The notes below the pieces were generated by a model. That model was not told where the DNA came from and did not search any database. It saw only the letters and a program-made list of their open reading frames with translations. From Gammaproteobacteria bacterium (GTDB taxonomy: Bacteria > Pseudomonadota > Gammaproteobacteria > Pseudomonadales > Azotimanducaceae), in NCBI GenBank assembly GCA_028821405.1, contig JAPPGK010000024.1:18347-82346 (forward strand): 64,000 nucleotides of DNA. Direction: 5' to 3'. A program made the translations under genes and the position numbers. This document shows, in pieces, positions 1-8,259 of the stretch (position 1 is the first letter of the stretch; each line of letters opens with the position of its first letter).

Positions 1-128
1 TCCCGGCTGGCCCGACCCTTGATGTCGCATATGAAGCCGACACCGCAGGAGTCCTTCTCCTGCGCCGGATCGTAGAGCCCCCGCCGCTGCGGCAGGCCGA
101 GGGTCAATTGTCGGTCGAGTTCGGACAT
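1..128 (-). CDS. gltB: Glutamate synthase large subunit, N-terminal part (cut by window edge)
   Basis: Only the first 42 codons lie in the window; the gene runs off the left edge. Reading from the ATG at 126-128, the peptide contains [20 protein letters not shown], which matches the start of the class II glutamine amidotransferase domain of GltB. The cysteine at residue 28, in the DSCGVGF context, is the expected nucleophile that becomes residue 1 after removal of a short propeptide. The enzyme makes glutamate from 2-oxoglutarate and glutamine in the cytoplasm. It is divergent from the next gene, with about 70-100 bases between them. The family call is firm; domains beyond the amidotransferase start cannot be seen. 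Confidence 0.85.
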   Translation of the reverse strand, partial: MSELDRQLTLGLPQRRGLYDPAQEKDSCGVGFICDIKGRASR

Positions 129-201
129 CGTGGTCGTGGCGTCATGCGACCTTGAAGCATAACCGACCGCGCGGAGGGTTGCTCAAAGACTCCGCCCCAT
201 C

Positions 202-1104
202 TTGCTTATACTTCGACCCGGTAACCCACGCGTGGTGGCGCTCTTGAGCGGCCTCGGCATCAACCATCTAGACGGAAGCTTCGGCGTCGAAGTGCCGGAC
301 ATCGACCTCCCCGGTATCGCCGATGCCGACCTCAGAACCGTTCTACTTCACCTCTACGATCAACGCTTCGTGGTGCTTCGAACGCAGGGCCTAACCAAGC
401 CGCAGTTCGTGCGGTTCGCCCGTCGGCTCGGCGACCCGATCCGTTTGAGCGGGGATCCCGACTTCCCGGAGATCGCCCATATCACCAATGTCGGGATCGA
501 CGCCAAGGCGCGCAGGCTCGGTGCCGCGCATTGGCACACCGACCAGTCGTTCCGAAACCAGGTGTCCTCGATCACCATGCTGTACTCGGTAAAGGCACCT
601 GGCCAGGGTGGCGAGACGAAGTTCTGCGACATGGCAGGTGCCTATGCGGCACTGCCCGGGACAACGAAGCGCAGGATTGAAGACCTGACCGTCGTCCACC
701 GCCACGGCGTATCGGTGGCAGCCCGCCCGGGCGACCATGTCCCCATACCGCCCAAGGGATGGGATCAGAGCACGACCGTCACCCACCCCCTGGTGAGGCG
801 CCACCCCATCACAGGCCAAAAGACCCTGTACGCCATCAACGGGACTAGCCAGGGGATCGTCGGCATGGACCAGGCCGAAGCGGAGTCGCTCCTGAACGAA
901 TTGTGCGACCACGCCTTCCAGGACCGGTTCGTGGCACGCCACAAGTACCGAGTCCACGATCTCATCCTGTGGGACAACCCGACGACCATGCACAGCGCCA
1001 CGCCGATGGCCGCCGCAACGGGCCCCGACGACACCCGGCTATTGCACCGGATCAGCTTGCGCGGCACTCCGTCGGTCTTCCGGTACGCGGAGACCGCGGC
1101 ATGA
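202..1104 (+). CDS. TauD/TfdA-family 2-oxoglutarate/Fe(II) dioxygenase
   Basis: Cytoplasmic non-haem iron oxygenase that couples oxidation of a small substrate to 2-oxoglutarate decarboxylation. The facial triad is visible: HWHTD gives His112 and Asp114, and His264 lies in DNPTTMHSATP; the 2-oxoglutarate-binding arginine is near 283 (HRISLRG). The N-terminal GSFGVEVPDIDL and total length of about 300 residues fit the family. The start is uncertain: 202 is a TTG, and a TATACT hexamer at 207-212 could be the -10 box, which would favour the GTG at 232 or 235. The stop overlaps the next start (ATGA, 1101-1104). Substrate unknown; taurine or an aryloxyalkanoate are only family examples. Confidence 0.85.
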   Translation: MLILRPGNPRVVALLSGLGINHLDGSFGVEVPDIDLPGIADADLRTVLLHLYDQRFVVLRTQGLTKPQFVRFARRLGDPIRLSGDPDFPEIAHITNVGIDAKARRLGAAHWHTDQSFRNQVSSITMLYSVKAPGQGGETKFCDMAGAYAALPGTTKRRIEDLTVVHRHGVSVAARPGDHVPIPPKGWDQSTTVTHPLVRRHPITGQKTLYAINGTSQGIVGMDQAEAESLLNELCDHAFQDRFVARHKYRVHDLILWDNPTTMHSATPMAAATGPDDTRLLHRISLRGTPSVFRYAETAA

Positions 1105-1382
1105 AGGCAGTGTGGAATGGCCGCGTGATCGCCGAGAGCGACGACACGGTGGTGGTGGAGGGAAACCACTACTTCCCGCGTTCCGCACTAGTCAACGACC
1201 TGATCTCACCCAGCGGCACGACGACCATCTGCTCGTGGAAGGGCACAGCGCACTACTACCACCTGACCGTGGACGGCGAGACCAACCGAGACGCGGTCTG
1301 GTACTACCCGTTACCGAAACCCGCCGCGCGTCAGATCGAAGGTCGGGTTGCGTTCTGGCATGGCGTGGAAGTGACGCCTTGA
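1101..1382 (+). CDS. DUF427 domain protein
   Basis: A 93-residue protein that is almost entirely one DUF427 domain: N-terminal VWNGRVIAESDDTVVVEGNHYFP, then SGTTTICSWKGTAHYYHL and a C-terminal FWHGVEV. It is a small soluble beta-rich fold with no firmly assigned reaction. The ATG overlaps the TGA of the dioxygenase gene (ATGA), so the two are probably translated together and may serve the same pathway. It ends 32 bases before the convergent Doc gene. Family call good; role unknown. Confidence 0.85.
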   Translation: MKAVWNGRVIAESDDTVVVEGNHYFPRSALVNDLISPSGTTTICSWKGTAHYYHLTVDGETNRDAVWYYPLPKPAARQIEGRVAFWHGVEVTP

Positions 1383-1414
1383 CCGGACTGCGGCTCGGAC
1401 AGCGTCAGGTCTAG

Positions 1415-1822
1415 TCACGGCGCTGGCGCATCTCGCCGGAGCATCTCGACATACATGTCGATGAATCGGTCTTGACCGATGTCGCCCGCCGCAAGCTCGA
1501 TGACCAAGTCGGCGAGCTCGATCCCGTGCGTATTTGCGATGATCCTCTCGCCATTCATCAACAGGATCAGGTCGCCAACGGCGAGCGCAGTGCGCTTGTT
1601 CGCGTCGTTGAACGGGTGACCGACCACAAACGCGTAGACGGCGAATGCCGCAACCTGCTCGACACTCGGGTCTTCGAATTGGTATGCGAGGTTCATGTGG
1701 ATTCGACCGAGTACGGCCCCAAGGGATGTGCCCGCCCGGGATCCCGGCAATCCACCGTGCCTTGCTAGCAGGTGCTCGTGCAGGTCGGCGATCTGCTGCT
1801 CGGTGGGTAGGGCGATGCTCAC
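1415..1822 (-). CDS. doc: Doc-type toxin (Fic fold) of a Phd/Doc module
   Basis: A 135-residue Fic-fold protein with the Doc version of the active-site loop, HPFNDANKRTA. Doc toxins phosphorylate elongation factor Tu and stop translation; the histidine and the ANKR segment bind the nucleotide. The best start is the GTG at 1820-1822, which overlaps the TGA of the upstream antitoxin gene (GTGA, 1819-1822), the usual coupling for such modules. The C-terminal half ends in an acidic helix followed by MYVEMLRRDAPAP. Intact by length and motif. Chromosomal copies often act in stress tolerance or are vestigial; that cannot be decided here. Confidence 0.88.
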   Translation of the reverse strand: MSIALPTEQQIADLHEHLLARHGGLPGSRAGTSLGAVLGRIHMNLAYQFEDPSVEQVAAFAVYAFVVGHPFNDANKRTALAVGDLILLMNGERIIANTHGIELADLVIELAAGDIGQDRFIDMYVEMLRRDAPAP

Positions 1823-2046
1823 CGCTTCGACAGATAGGCGAGGACTTCCGACCGCTGATCGAGAATCGACTGGGTCAGTTCGGCCACCCGGGCGTCGTCG
1901 GTGGTGGCGAAGGCCAGGGACTCGATGGGCACGTAGTATCCCTCCACCTTGCTGTTGCGCAGGATGGCTGTCGGTTTTCTCTCGTCGAGGATCCGACTCG
2001 CCTGCTGTTTGAGTTCCGTCATGGTCACGTATCGCATGGCATCCAT
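1819..2046 (-). CDS. phd: Phd/YefM-like antitoxin
   Basis: A roughly 72-75 residue antitoxin read just before doc. The N-terminal MRYVTMTELKQQASRIL is the DNA-binding Phd/YefM motif, followed by KPTAILRNSKVEGYYVPIE, and then a charged helical tail that should wrap the toxin. Starts are possible at 2046 (ATG) or 2037 (ATG, giving MRYVTM). The stop overlaps the toxin start. It should repress its own promoter together with Doc; a near-symmetrical palindrome sits at 2047-2079 just upstream. Confidence 0.85.
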   Translation of the reverse strand: MDAMRYVTMTELKQQASRILDERKPTAILRNSKVEGYYVPIESLAFATTDDARVAELTQSILDQRSEVLAYLSKR

Positions 2047-2079
2047 CGGTGCTGATATCGGTACCGAATCGTAGCACCG
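2047..2079. promoter_or_regulatory. Candidate operator of the Phd/Doc module
   Basis: CGGTGCT at 2047-2053 and AGCACCG at 2073-2079 form an inverted repeat around a central palindrome CGGTACCG at 2059-2066. The site lies immediately upstream of the antitoxin start, where autoregulated toxin-antitoxin operators usually sit. Binding is inferred from position and symmetry only. Confidence 0.5.
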
Positions 2080-2159
2080 AAATCGGTTCTTGTAAGGGGA
2101 CATCCCCAGGCCGCGTCCAGACGTGCCGTCAGTCTCCTGCGACCTTGCAGTCTGTCCCG

Positions 2160-2387
2160 TCACCCGGAGGCGGCTACGAACTGAAACACGTCTTCGAGCG
2201 GCTGGCCGAACACGTGGGCAATCCGGAACGCGACCTCGAGCGACGGCGAATACTTGCCGCCCTCAATCGCGTTGACCGTCTGCCGGGTGACACCGATCTG
2301 GTCGGCGAGTTGCTGCTGCGTCATCTCGCCGTGGCGGAACCGCAGCGTCCGGATCTGGTTGCGGATGCTCGTCCCCGACTGAGCCAC
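2160..2387 (-). CDS. Small XRE-family transcriptional regulator
   Basis: A 75-residue protein that is nearly all helix-turn-helix: MTQQQLADQIGVTRQTVNAI followed by EGGKYSPSLEVAFRIAHVF. This compact type is normally encoded beside a small multi-pass membrane protein, as here. The GTG at 2385-2387 is chosen because it starts two bases after the stop of the upstream membrane-protein gene. It probably regulates this two-gene operon through the inverted repeats at 2839-2890. Confidence 0.85.
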   Translation of the reverse strand: MAQSGTSIRNQIRTLRFRHGEMTQQQLADQIGVTRQTVNAIEGGKYSPSLEVAFRIAHVFGQPLEDVFQFVAASG

Positions 2388-2389
2388 GT

Positions 2390-2809
2390 TCAGATTCCCC
2401 GGCGGTAGTAGACGATCTGCAGCACATCCTTCGCCATCTCGGAACCGAACAGCGAAATGAGCAGAAGATGCGCCACCCAGATGCCGCCCACCGACAGTGT
2501 CAGCGCCATGATGGCGCCAACGACGCCGACGCCCAGAATCCACGACGAACGGCTCTCTGCGCGGCAGCCGATGAGCCGGTCGCGCTCGTCGGCCTCGTCC
2601 GACCGGCTGGCGATCGCCGCGACCACGTGTCCTGCGACATTGATGCCCACGACGAGGACGATCGCCACCGCGAAGACCGGCACGAAGGCCGGCAGGGCAC
2701 TGACACCGTTCGAAAGCATGAGGCCTGCGACGACAAGGTAGCCGCCCAAGCCGACGACAAGACTGGCAAGCTGAATCCAGACGCTCTTCTCCTCGAAGGA
2801 CGTATCCAT
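2390..2809 (-). CDS. Small inner-membrane protein paired with XRE regulator
   Basis: A 139-residue protein with four predicted membrane segments: around VWIQLASLVVGLGGYLVV, FVPVFAVAIVLVVGINVAGH, SSWILGVGVVGAIMALTL and WVAHLLLISLF. A charged cytoplasmic loop (RSDEADERDRLIGCRAESR) separates segments two and three. This layout matches the DUF2178-like proteins that travel with small XRE regulators. Function unknown. The ATG at 2807-2809 is the natural start, and the gene is first in the operon, behind a recognisable promoter and two palindromes. Confidence 0.75.
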   Translation of the reverse strand: MDTSFEEKSVWIQLASLVVGLGGYLVVAGLMLSNGVSALPAFVPVFAVAIVLVVGINVAGHVVAAIASRSDEADERDRLIGCRAESRSSWILGVGVVGAIMALTLSVGGIWVAHLLLISLFGSEMAKDVLQIVYYRRGI

Positions 2810-2838
2810 GGCGCTTCCTAAGTCTGGTGGAGTTGACA

Positions 2839-2890
2839 TGATGTCAAATATACTAGACATCATCGTCGGCGTGTCAAGAATTATTGACAC
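2839..2890 (-). promoter_or_regulatory. Promoter with two palindromes for the membrane protein/XRE operon
   Basis: On the minus strand TTGACA (2872-2877) is followed after 16 bases by TAGTAT (2850-2855), a plausible -35/-10 pair. Two inverted repeats overlap it: TGATGTC (2839-2845) with GACATCA (2856-2862), and GTGTCAA (2871-2877) with TTGACAC (2884-2890). They share the core TGTC/GACA, bracket the -10 and -35 boxes, and are likely operators for the small XRE protein. The region is AT-rich compared with its surroundings. Confidence 0.6.
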
Positions 2891-3057
2891 GGAGTCGGGG
2901 ACGGCTGCGCCGGGTCGGAGGCGAGTCACGGTGCCGGGCAGCGCGTGGACTGTCACGCGAACGCATACACGGCCGAGCCCGCGACCCTCGGGTCGTCGAA
3001 TTGTTAAGCTGCCGCACAAACGGAACTGACGAGACGAGGAGAACGGCTCTCGACGCG

Positions 3058-4179
3058 ATGAAGGTCACCCATGTGCAACACTTCCTGGTCCACCCCGGAC
3101 GCGGCAAGAACCTGTGCTTCGTTCGTGTCGACACCGATGAGGGCGTTTACGGCTGGGGCGAGTGCTACACGCAATCGGATCGCGATCTTCAAGTCACTGC
3201 CCACATCGATCAGATCAAGCGCTACCTGATCGGTCGCGATCCGGGTCGCATCAAGGTGTTCACCCAGACGACCTTCGACGACTTCGCGGCACGGCGGGGA
3301 TCGATGGATCTCTACTGCGCAGTCAGCGGACTCGAGCAGGCGCTCTGGGACATCAAGGGCAAGGCCGCCGGGATGCCCGTGCACGCGCTCCTAGGCGGGG
3401 CTTGCCGCGACCGCATCCGGGTCTACGCAAACGGCTGGTCCGGGGGTGCCGGGTCGCCCGATGAGTTGGGTGCGAAGGCCGCCGCGATCGTCGCGGGCGG
3501 CTTCAGCGCGCTGAAGTTCGATCCCGTGCCCGGTCCCTGGCGAACGTTCGTCGACAAGGACGTCGAACAACGCGCCATCGAAAACGTACTCGCGGTTCGC
3601 GACGCGGTGGGGACCGATGTGGATATCCTCGTCGAGATGCACCGGCGGTTGGCCCCGATGCACGCCGTGCGGATTGCCCGCGCCATCGAGAGCGCAAGGC
3701 CGTTCTGGTTCGAGGAACCGGTTCTGGCCGAAAACGTGCCCGCCTTGGCCCGAGCAAGCCGCGACATCAACATTCCCGTCGTTACCGGCGAGGCGCTCTA
3801 CACCAAGTTCGATTTCCGCGAGGTGTTCGAACGGGCCGCCGCCGACATCATCAATCCCGACGTCTGCAATGTTGGCGGCATCCTGGAACTCAAGGAAATC
3901 GCGGCGATGGCGGAGGCCTACTTCGTTGCCGTGTCGCCGCACAACTACAACAGCACGACCGTGGGATTGGCCGCTACGCTTCACGCCTCGGCGACGATGC
4001 CGAATTTCCTGATCACCGAGTATTTCGTGAACCTCGAGGAACTGGGTTTCGAGATCGCCGTTGATCCCTGGCGCGTCGTCGACGGCTACATCGATCTACC
4101 GAAGGGACCGGGATTGGGCATTGACCTCGACGAGGCCGCACTCGCGGCCTATCCCTACCAGCCGTTCCCCATGCGATAG
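3058..4179 (+). CDS. Enolase-superfamily sugar-acid dehydratase (galactonate dehydratase-like)
   Basis: A 373-residue mandelate racemase/muconate lactonizing enzyme. Metal ligands are Glu193 (VEMH), Glu219 (WFEEP) and Glu245 (TGEALY); His195 and His295 (VSPHNYNS) are the expected acid/base pair. The spacing equals that of D-galactonate dehydratase shifted by ten residues, with Glu in place of the first Asp ligand. It should dehydrate a sugar acid to a 2-keto-3-deoxy acid. The ATG at 3058 gives a family-length protein; a GAGGAGA at 3035 lies rather far upstream. The exact substrate cannot be read from sequence. The downstream gene is convergent. Confidence 0.82.
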   Translation: MKVTHVQHFLVHPGRGKNLCFVRVDTDEGVYGWGECYTQSDRDLQVTAHIDQIKRYLIGRDPGRIKVFTQTTFDDFAARRGSMDLYCAVSGLEQALWDIKGKAAGMPVHALLGGACRDRIRVYANGWSGGAGSPDELGAKAAAIVAGGFSALKFDPVPGPWRTFVDKDVEQRAIENVLAVRDAVGTDVDILVEMHRRLAPMHAVRIARAIESARPFWFEEPVLAENVPALARASRDINIPVVTGEALYTKFDFREVFERAAADIINPDVCNVGGILELKEIAAMAEAYFVAVSPHNYNSTTVGLAATLHASATMPNFLITEYFVNLEELGFEIAVDPWRVVDGYIDLPKGPGLGIDLDEAALAAYPYQPFPMR

Positions 4180-4230
4180 GGCCCGACGAGCTCAAGCGTC
4201 GTGGCTCTCGGTCCCGCCAATGCCAAGGTG

Positions 4231-4491
4231 TCATCGAACAGGCTCATGATCGTACGCATCGACCAGGTAGCGGTCGTGGTTCGCGGCAAGATCGGGGTGC
4301 TTCGAGCGGTAGCGTCCAACCAGTTCGCGAGCCCGCTGCGCTAGTTCCCTTCGGTCCCGTGCAGGATGTCGGACCAAGTATTCGGCAACGCCTACCCGCA
4401 CCAGAGCCGCCACCGATCGTCCTTCCAACAGCGCTCGTTCCCTGAGCGCCCTAGCTTGACTCTCCGTCAACTGGATCTGTGTTCTGATCAT
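4231..4491 (-). CDS. Orphan ribbon-helix-helix antitoxin-like protein
   Basis: An 86-residue protein starting MIRTQIQLTESQARALRERA, the beta-strand plus first helix of a CopG/Arc-type ribbon-helix-helix domain, with SVAALVRVGVAEYL as the second helix. The C-terminal tail (RARELVGRYRSKHPDLAANH) resembles the toxin-binding region of VapB-like antitoxins. No toxin gene follows: 51 bases downstream the opposite-strand dehydratase ends. It is therefore an orphan antitoxin or a stand-alone repressor. Confidence 0.7.
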   Translation of the reverse strand: MIRTQIQLTESQARALRERALLEGRSVAALVRVGVAEYLVRHPARDRRELAQRARELVGRYRSKHPDLAANHDRYLVDAYDHEPVR

Positions 4492-4531
4492 GACGGCATG
4501 ACATCAATCCTGCTCGATGAACAGGTGCGCC

Positions 4532-7284
4532 TCAGGAACCGAACGTCCTCCGCACATCGATTCCCCAGTAGCGCGGATACAGCAACGAGCCCGTCAGCCG
4601 GTAGAAGCTGTTGTGGTCCCCCGTGCCGATGCCGCGCAGGCTGTTCGCGTCGAAGAGATTGTCGACGAATGCCGACACCCGCAGGGATTCGTCCAGGTTG
4701 AGCCAGGTAAGCCTCACATCCACCCGGGTGCGGGCAGGCACTTCGTCCAGGTCTCGTTCCAGCTGGGTTGTGTAGTAGGCACCCGTATAGCTGACGCTAC
4801 CGCTGGCAATGAAACGACCGTCCATGCCGGGCCATTCGTAGCTCGCCCAGAGCGTGGCCTTCTGTTCCGGGATGCGTTTCAGGTTGTTGCCGATGAGATC
4901 GGTGACGCGGTTGCCGAAGAGCGGTACGGGTCGCTCCGGGTTGTCGTCCTCGGCGATGGTGTAGCTGTCCTGGTACTCGGTATCGGTGAACGAGTAGTTG
5001 GCGTTGATGGTGAGTGCATCCGTCGGCAGCCAGGTGATGTCCGCCTCGAATCCGGAGTTGCGAGCGTCGCCGGTGTTGGTCGGCACGTCGCGGACGACGT
5101 CCTGGATCGGATCGTAGCTGTCGATCTGGTCCTGGTAGTTCTCGTAGTCGTAGGTGTAGACCGCCATGTTGAGCTGAAGGGTCTCGTCGAGGAGCGTGCC
5201 TTTGTAGCCGACTTCGAAGGCGAGCACATGCTCCTGGTCGTAGGACAGCGGCGTGATGCTGCCGGGCTCGCCGGCCCGGGCATCGGCGATACCGAGACCA
5301 TAGCCGCCGGCGCGGTAGCCGGTCGTGGCTGACAGGTAGACGAGCGTTAAGTCGTCGGGTGTCCAGTCGAGGTTCAGCCGCCAGCTCACGTCGCCCCAGG
5401 CATCGCTGTCCTGGGCGCGCCCCGCCCAGCTCAACGGAATCCCGGCAAGACGCAGCGGTGTCTCGCACTCGACGGCGGTGAACGCGCAGGTCGGGACGAT
5501 GGGGTTGGCGGGATTGCCGGTCGGCAAGGCCGCACCCATGAGAATGTTCGTCATGCTGAGGTCCGTCTGGCCGACGACAAGGGCCGGCGAGGGAAGCAGG
5601 AAGGGATACAACGCGGCAAAGGCACCGAGAAAGTTGATCTCGACGTAGCCGCCCCGGTTCTCGAACACGGTCTTGTCGTCCTCAGCCCAGCGCAAACCGG
5701 CGGTCAACGCCCACTGTTCGTCGATGCGGTACGTTCCCTGGGCGAATGCGGCGTACTGGTCGGTCTCGCTCTTGTTCTTGTGCCGGTAGATGTCGCCCGA
5801 GCCGTCGCCGCCGACCCAGCGCCCCGACAAGGTCGTGCCGATGGGCGCCTCGTCCAGGCCTACGGCGGGACCGATGCCGGCGACCTGCATGATGGACGCG
5901 CCGCCGAACAGGGCAAGCGGCGCGTCGAGGAAGCCATAGCTCGCCGCGTTGGTCACACGTCCCTGGGCGGCCGTATTGGTGATGGTGTAGTCCTGCAGGC
6001 GGTTGCTGTAGAAGTTGTAGACGCCGGCGGTGAGTTCGAGGCGGTCACCCACGTCCCAGAGCAGTTGCAGCTCGTGGGAGTAGGTGTAGACGTCCTCCAG
6101 AACCGTGTTGGATCCCTGCGAAATCACGCCGTCGGAGATGTCGTTGTCGAAGTCGAACGTGTATTCGAAGTCGGAGTAGCCGAGCAGGTAGCGGACCGTC
6201 ACGCTCTCGCTGGCATCCCAAGTCACGTCCAAGCTGACCGACTCGTGGTCGAACTCCTCGTTGTTGTAGCCGTTCGTGAGCACCTCCTGATCGATCTCGT
6301 CAAGATCGCCTGCGCCGTTCAAGTGCGGCGTACCGCCGAAGGCATGCACCGGCATCTGCGGCGCCGGATCGACGCCCGGCCGGGGCGGCGCACCCCACGC
6401 CACCGCACCCGTGTAGGGATCCGTGAACCGGTGCGCGCCGGGCGTCCCTTCCGGCACGGCGACCAGGCCATAGGCGAACAGGTTGGTGCTGCGCATGCCG
6501 CGAAGGCCGCCGTAGCCCTCGTCGAGGATGACCGGACGGTCGATGTCACGGAGCGACCGACGGTCGTTGTAGCGGGTTTTCACCGAGATGCTGTCTGACG
6601 GCTTGAAGAGAAAGGTGATGGCGGCGTTCTGGTCGTTGATGGAGTTCACGTCGGGCGAACCCGCCAGTCCCTCCTTGGAGCCGTCGCGCCGACGCTTGGA
6701 GCCGACAAAGCGGAACGCCAGGAGATCATCCACGATGGGGCCCGAGACCACGCCGTAGCCCTCGTGGCTCTTGAGCCGCCGAATTGTCCACGTAGCTCGC
6801 CGGACCAGTCGAATGTCGGCTCGCGGGTGATGTAGTTCAGCGCGCCGCCGATGGAGTTGCGCCCGTAGAGCGTGCCCTGGGGACCGCGCAGGACCTCTAC
6901 CCGCTGCACGTCGTAGAGTGCGTTCTCCGTCGAAGCGATCCCGAAGTCCTCGGAGTAGATTCCGTTGTAGTAGGTGGCCACGCCTGGGTCGCCGCCAAGA
7001 GCCCGGAAGTTGCGACCGACGCCGCGGATGCGGATGTCGTAAGGGTCGCGTGTCGTGGCGGGAATGAAGTTGACGAGTTCATCGGGCGACTGGATGCCAA
7101 GTTCCTCGATCGCGTTCTCGTCCAAGGCGGTGATGGAAATGGATGTGTCCGAGACCGTGGACTCGCGTTTCTCGGCCGTAACCACGACCTCTTCGATGGC
7201 GCGCTGGCCACCGTCTGGCTCGTCCTGTGCCGCCGCACAGACTGCAAGACAACCGAACAACAGAAATACCGTGAATCTGGACAT
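4532..7284 (-). pseudogene. TonB-dependent receptor, split by a frameshift near 6770
   Basis: Outer-membrane receptor for active uptake powered by TonB. The first part (7284 to about 6771) has a signal peptide (FTVFLLFGCLAVCAAAQ), a TonB-box-like IEEVVVTAEKRE and a plug domain with VLRGPQGTLYGRNSIGGALN. The barrel (about 6770 to 4532) resumes with HEGYGVVSGPIVDDLLAF and ends YPRYWGIDVRRTFGS. The halves are in different frames: one base is missing around 6768-6778, and the span is not a multiple of three. Everything else looks intact (about 917 codons), so a sequencing error or a recent mutation are both possible. The plug and barrel style resembles receptors for plant or algal compounds, but the ligand is unknown. 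Confidence 0.85.
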
Positions 7285-7459
7285 CGTCCCTCCCTTAACA
7301 TGCTCCCCTAGTGCCCGAAAGCGTCATGCGCCCGGCTCAAACCACCGAGCTTCCCACGCCGCAACCCTCCCACTATCCCGAACCTGCCGCAAGGGGGTTT
7401 TTGCCATATGCGGACCGCCCGCCAGGCAGGCGCTACGGCCACCGGAGCGCCGTGGAATT

Positions 7460-8242
7460 TCAGGTTCGTTGACGCGCGCTGGGCTGCTCCGAAACCCGGT
7501 AGCGGTATTCGTAGAGCGGCTCGAAACCCAATGCCGCATACAGGCGCCGGGCGGTGGCATTGTCGTTCAAGACCTGCAGGTAGGCCGTGCGGGCGCCCCT
7601 CTCGGCGGCGTGCTTGAGGAGGCCCCCGACGAGCGCGCGACCGTGTCCACGACGACGGCACCGCGGATGAACGACGATGTCGAACAGCCCGACGATTTCC
7701 CGTTCGACGACGGCCAATCCGCATGCCACCGGTTCGCCGTCTTCGAGGATCGAACCGAACACCGTCTCGGCGCGAATGGCCCTCAGGATCGCGCGGTGCA
7801 GCTCCGAGGCCGTCCGAGCCGCCCGTGCGTCGCTGACCGGCGGCTCCTGCACGTTGGCGTAGGTCGCCAGGAAACTCGCGACGGGCACCAGCGAGAATGC
7901 ATCGGCAACGTCGAACTCGCCCGTCGCCAGCGCGCGATGCAGCACCTGGGTCGGGTCGACGCTCGCGTAGCCGCGACGGGCTAGCAGTTCATCGAGCGCA
8001 CCTTCCTCGGAGACGGTCGTCAACCGGAAAACGGTCCGCAACCCCTCCCGCGCATACAGGTCCTCGCAATAGCGGATCTTCTCCGACGGGGGCTGTGTGG
8101 CCGGGTATAGCGGCGTGACCGAATTGGCGCGCTTCGTGAAACCGCGGGTAAAGCGGAGCACCCAGCCGTCGAGCACGACTTGGTGCAAGGCGGGCCACGC
8201 GTTGAGCGAAGCCTCTTCTACTTGCCGAGCCAGACTTACCAC
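7460..8242 (-). CDS. GNAT-family N-acetyltransferase
   Basis: A 260-residue acetyltransferase. The acetyl-CoA binding signature HPRCRRRGHGRALVGGLL and the following helix (HAAERGARTAYLQV) plus NDNATARRLYAALGF near the C-terminus are typical GNAT motifs; the N-terminal half is a more divergent GNAT-like region. The GTG at 8242 is used because it follows the sulfatase stop by 17 bases in the same direction, suggesting one transcript. Substrate unknown. Confidence 0.82.
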   Translation of the reverse strand: MVSLARQVEEASLNAWPALHQVVLDGWVLRFTRGFTKRANSVTPLYPATQPPSEKIRYCEDLYAREGLRTVFRLTTVSEEGALDELLARRGYASVDPTQVLHRALATGEFDVADAFSLVPVASFLATYANVQEPPVSDARAARTASELHRAILRAIRAETVFGSILEDGEPVACGLAVVEREIVGLFDIVVHPRCRRRGHGRALVGGLLKHAAERGARTAYLQVLNDNATARRLYAALGFEPLYEYRYRVSEQPSARQRT

Positions 8243-8259
8243 ACGCTTGACCGGGGCCT

